In this document: positions 34,201 through 34,322 of the stretch, piece after piece
Numbering within the stretch: position 1 is the first letter of the stretch
Layout of the letters: each line of letters begins with the position of its first letter
Assembly: GCA_022844565.1 (NCBI GenBank)
Contig: JALHLK010000049.1
Coordinates: 1-34,322, forward strand
Reading direction: 5' to 3'
DNA length: 34,322 nucleotides
From: Saprospiraceae bacterium
GTDB lineage: Bacteria > Bacteroidota > Bacteroidia > Chitinophagales > Saprospiraceae
Program-made: the position numbers and the translations under genes
The notes under the pieces: generated by a model
Database searches by the model: none
Seen by the model: the letters and a program-made list of their open reading frames with translations, nothing else
What the model was told of the DNA's origin: nothing

Positions 34201-34322
34201 GTGTGTGTGTGCCATGCATGTCTAAAACCTAAGAGGTGAAAGTCCTCAATGAGCCAGCCAACGGGAATCATTAGCTTAATGCAAGGGTGTCTCGAGTAAT
34301 TGAGAATCTGAAAGAAGCAAGC
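34201..34322 (+). mobile_element. 5' end of a group II intron (cut by the window end)
   Basis: The sequence opens with the group II 5' consensus GUGYG (GTGTG; the exact first base is unclear because GT repeats five times at 34201-34210). It then shows the domain I hallmarks GAGGTGAAAGTCCTC (a GAGG/CCTC hairpin around TGAAAGT, ~34233-34247), a CATTA/TAATG hairpin, AAGGGTGTC, and GAGAATCTGAAAGAAGCAAGC near the end, all in the order found in bacterial group II introns. Only ~120 bases are present, so the reverse transcriptase ORF, if any, lies beyond the window. Confidence 0.7.

Noticed and set aside
34201-34210. GT dinucleotide repeat as a phase-variable microsatellite
   Set aside because: Only five units, and it is better explained as the GUGYG 5' end of the group II intron.
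34047-34271. Minus-strand open frame at the window end
   Set aside because: It overlaps the group II intron signature and the fourth cassette edge; the translation has no recognisable features.

Overview
The window looks like the chromosome of a Bacteroidota species, probably near the Saprospiraceae (an inference from style and content; no rRNA or tRNA is present). Reasons: AT-rich DNA, the b558-type SdhC-SdhA-SdhB set typical of the phylum, a TAnnTTTG promoter element, SprB-type repeats with an OmpA tail, a T9SS C-terminal sorting domain, and very long secreted RHS proteins.

Positions 1-20743 are mostly ordinary chromosome. In order: a PLP aminotransferase behind an 8-bp tandem repeat; sdhCAB; a PAS histidine kinase with FixL-like heme-PAS signatures and a receiver domain fused to a Crp/Fnr regulator (a plausible oxygen or redox circuit beside the respiratory operon); on the minus strand a coiled-coil protein and a propeller/SprB/OmpA envelope protein; recQ overlapping a glycosyltransferase; a minus-strand higBA toxin-antitoxin pair; a two-gene lipoprotein unit (DUF5602-like plus a single-heme CxxCH protein); htpG; an AhpE/PrxQ-like peroxiredoxin; clpS overlapping aat (N-degron pathway); and an M16 peptidase.

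Positions 20744-21738 hold no convincing gene but carry two direct copies of a ~126-bp element made of two hairpins, one being a perfect 9-bp palindrome of REP/RAYT type.

Positions 21739-34200 form the accessory core, a polymorphic toxin locus. A secreted M43-like protein with a destroyed HExxH motif (probable pseudoprotease, with T9SS tail) is followed 28 bp later by a 2057-residue signal-peptide RHS protein whose C-terminus after DPDG is a Tae4-like cysteine amidase, then by an exported immunity candidate. Downstream lie two promoterless orphan cassettes. Cassette 2 restarts at the DPDG junction and carries an NlpC/P60- or CHAP-like Cys-His toxin plus a membrane-anchored immunity candidate. 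Cassette 3 repeats ~1.4 kb of rhs and carries an unrecognised toxin plus a lipoprotein immunity candidate. Each cassette ends in the same double hairpin, the second being a terminator, followed by the same boundary motif (CAATAAT-N15-kTTAAs-A-run), which also lies inside the full rhs gene. A fourth boundary copy starts at ~34077 and is followed by the 5' end of a group II intron, where the window stops. The arrangement suggests a full rhs gene that can swap its toxin tip with silent downstream cassettes. All three immunity candidates are exported, so all three toxins probably act in the periplasm.
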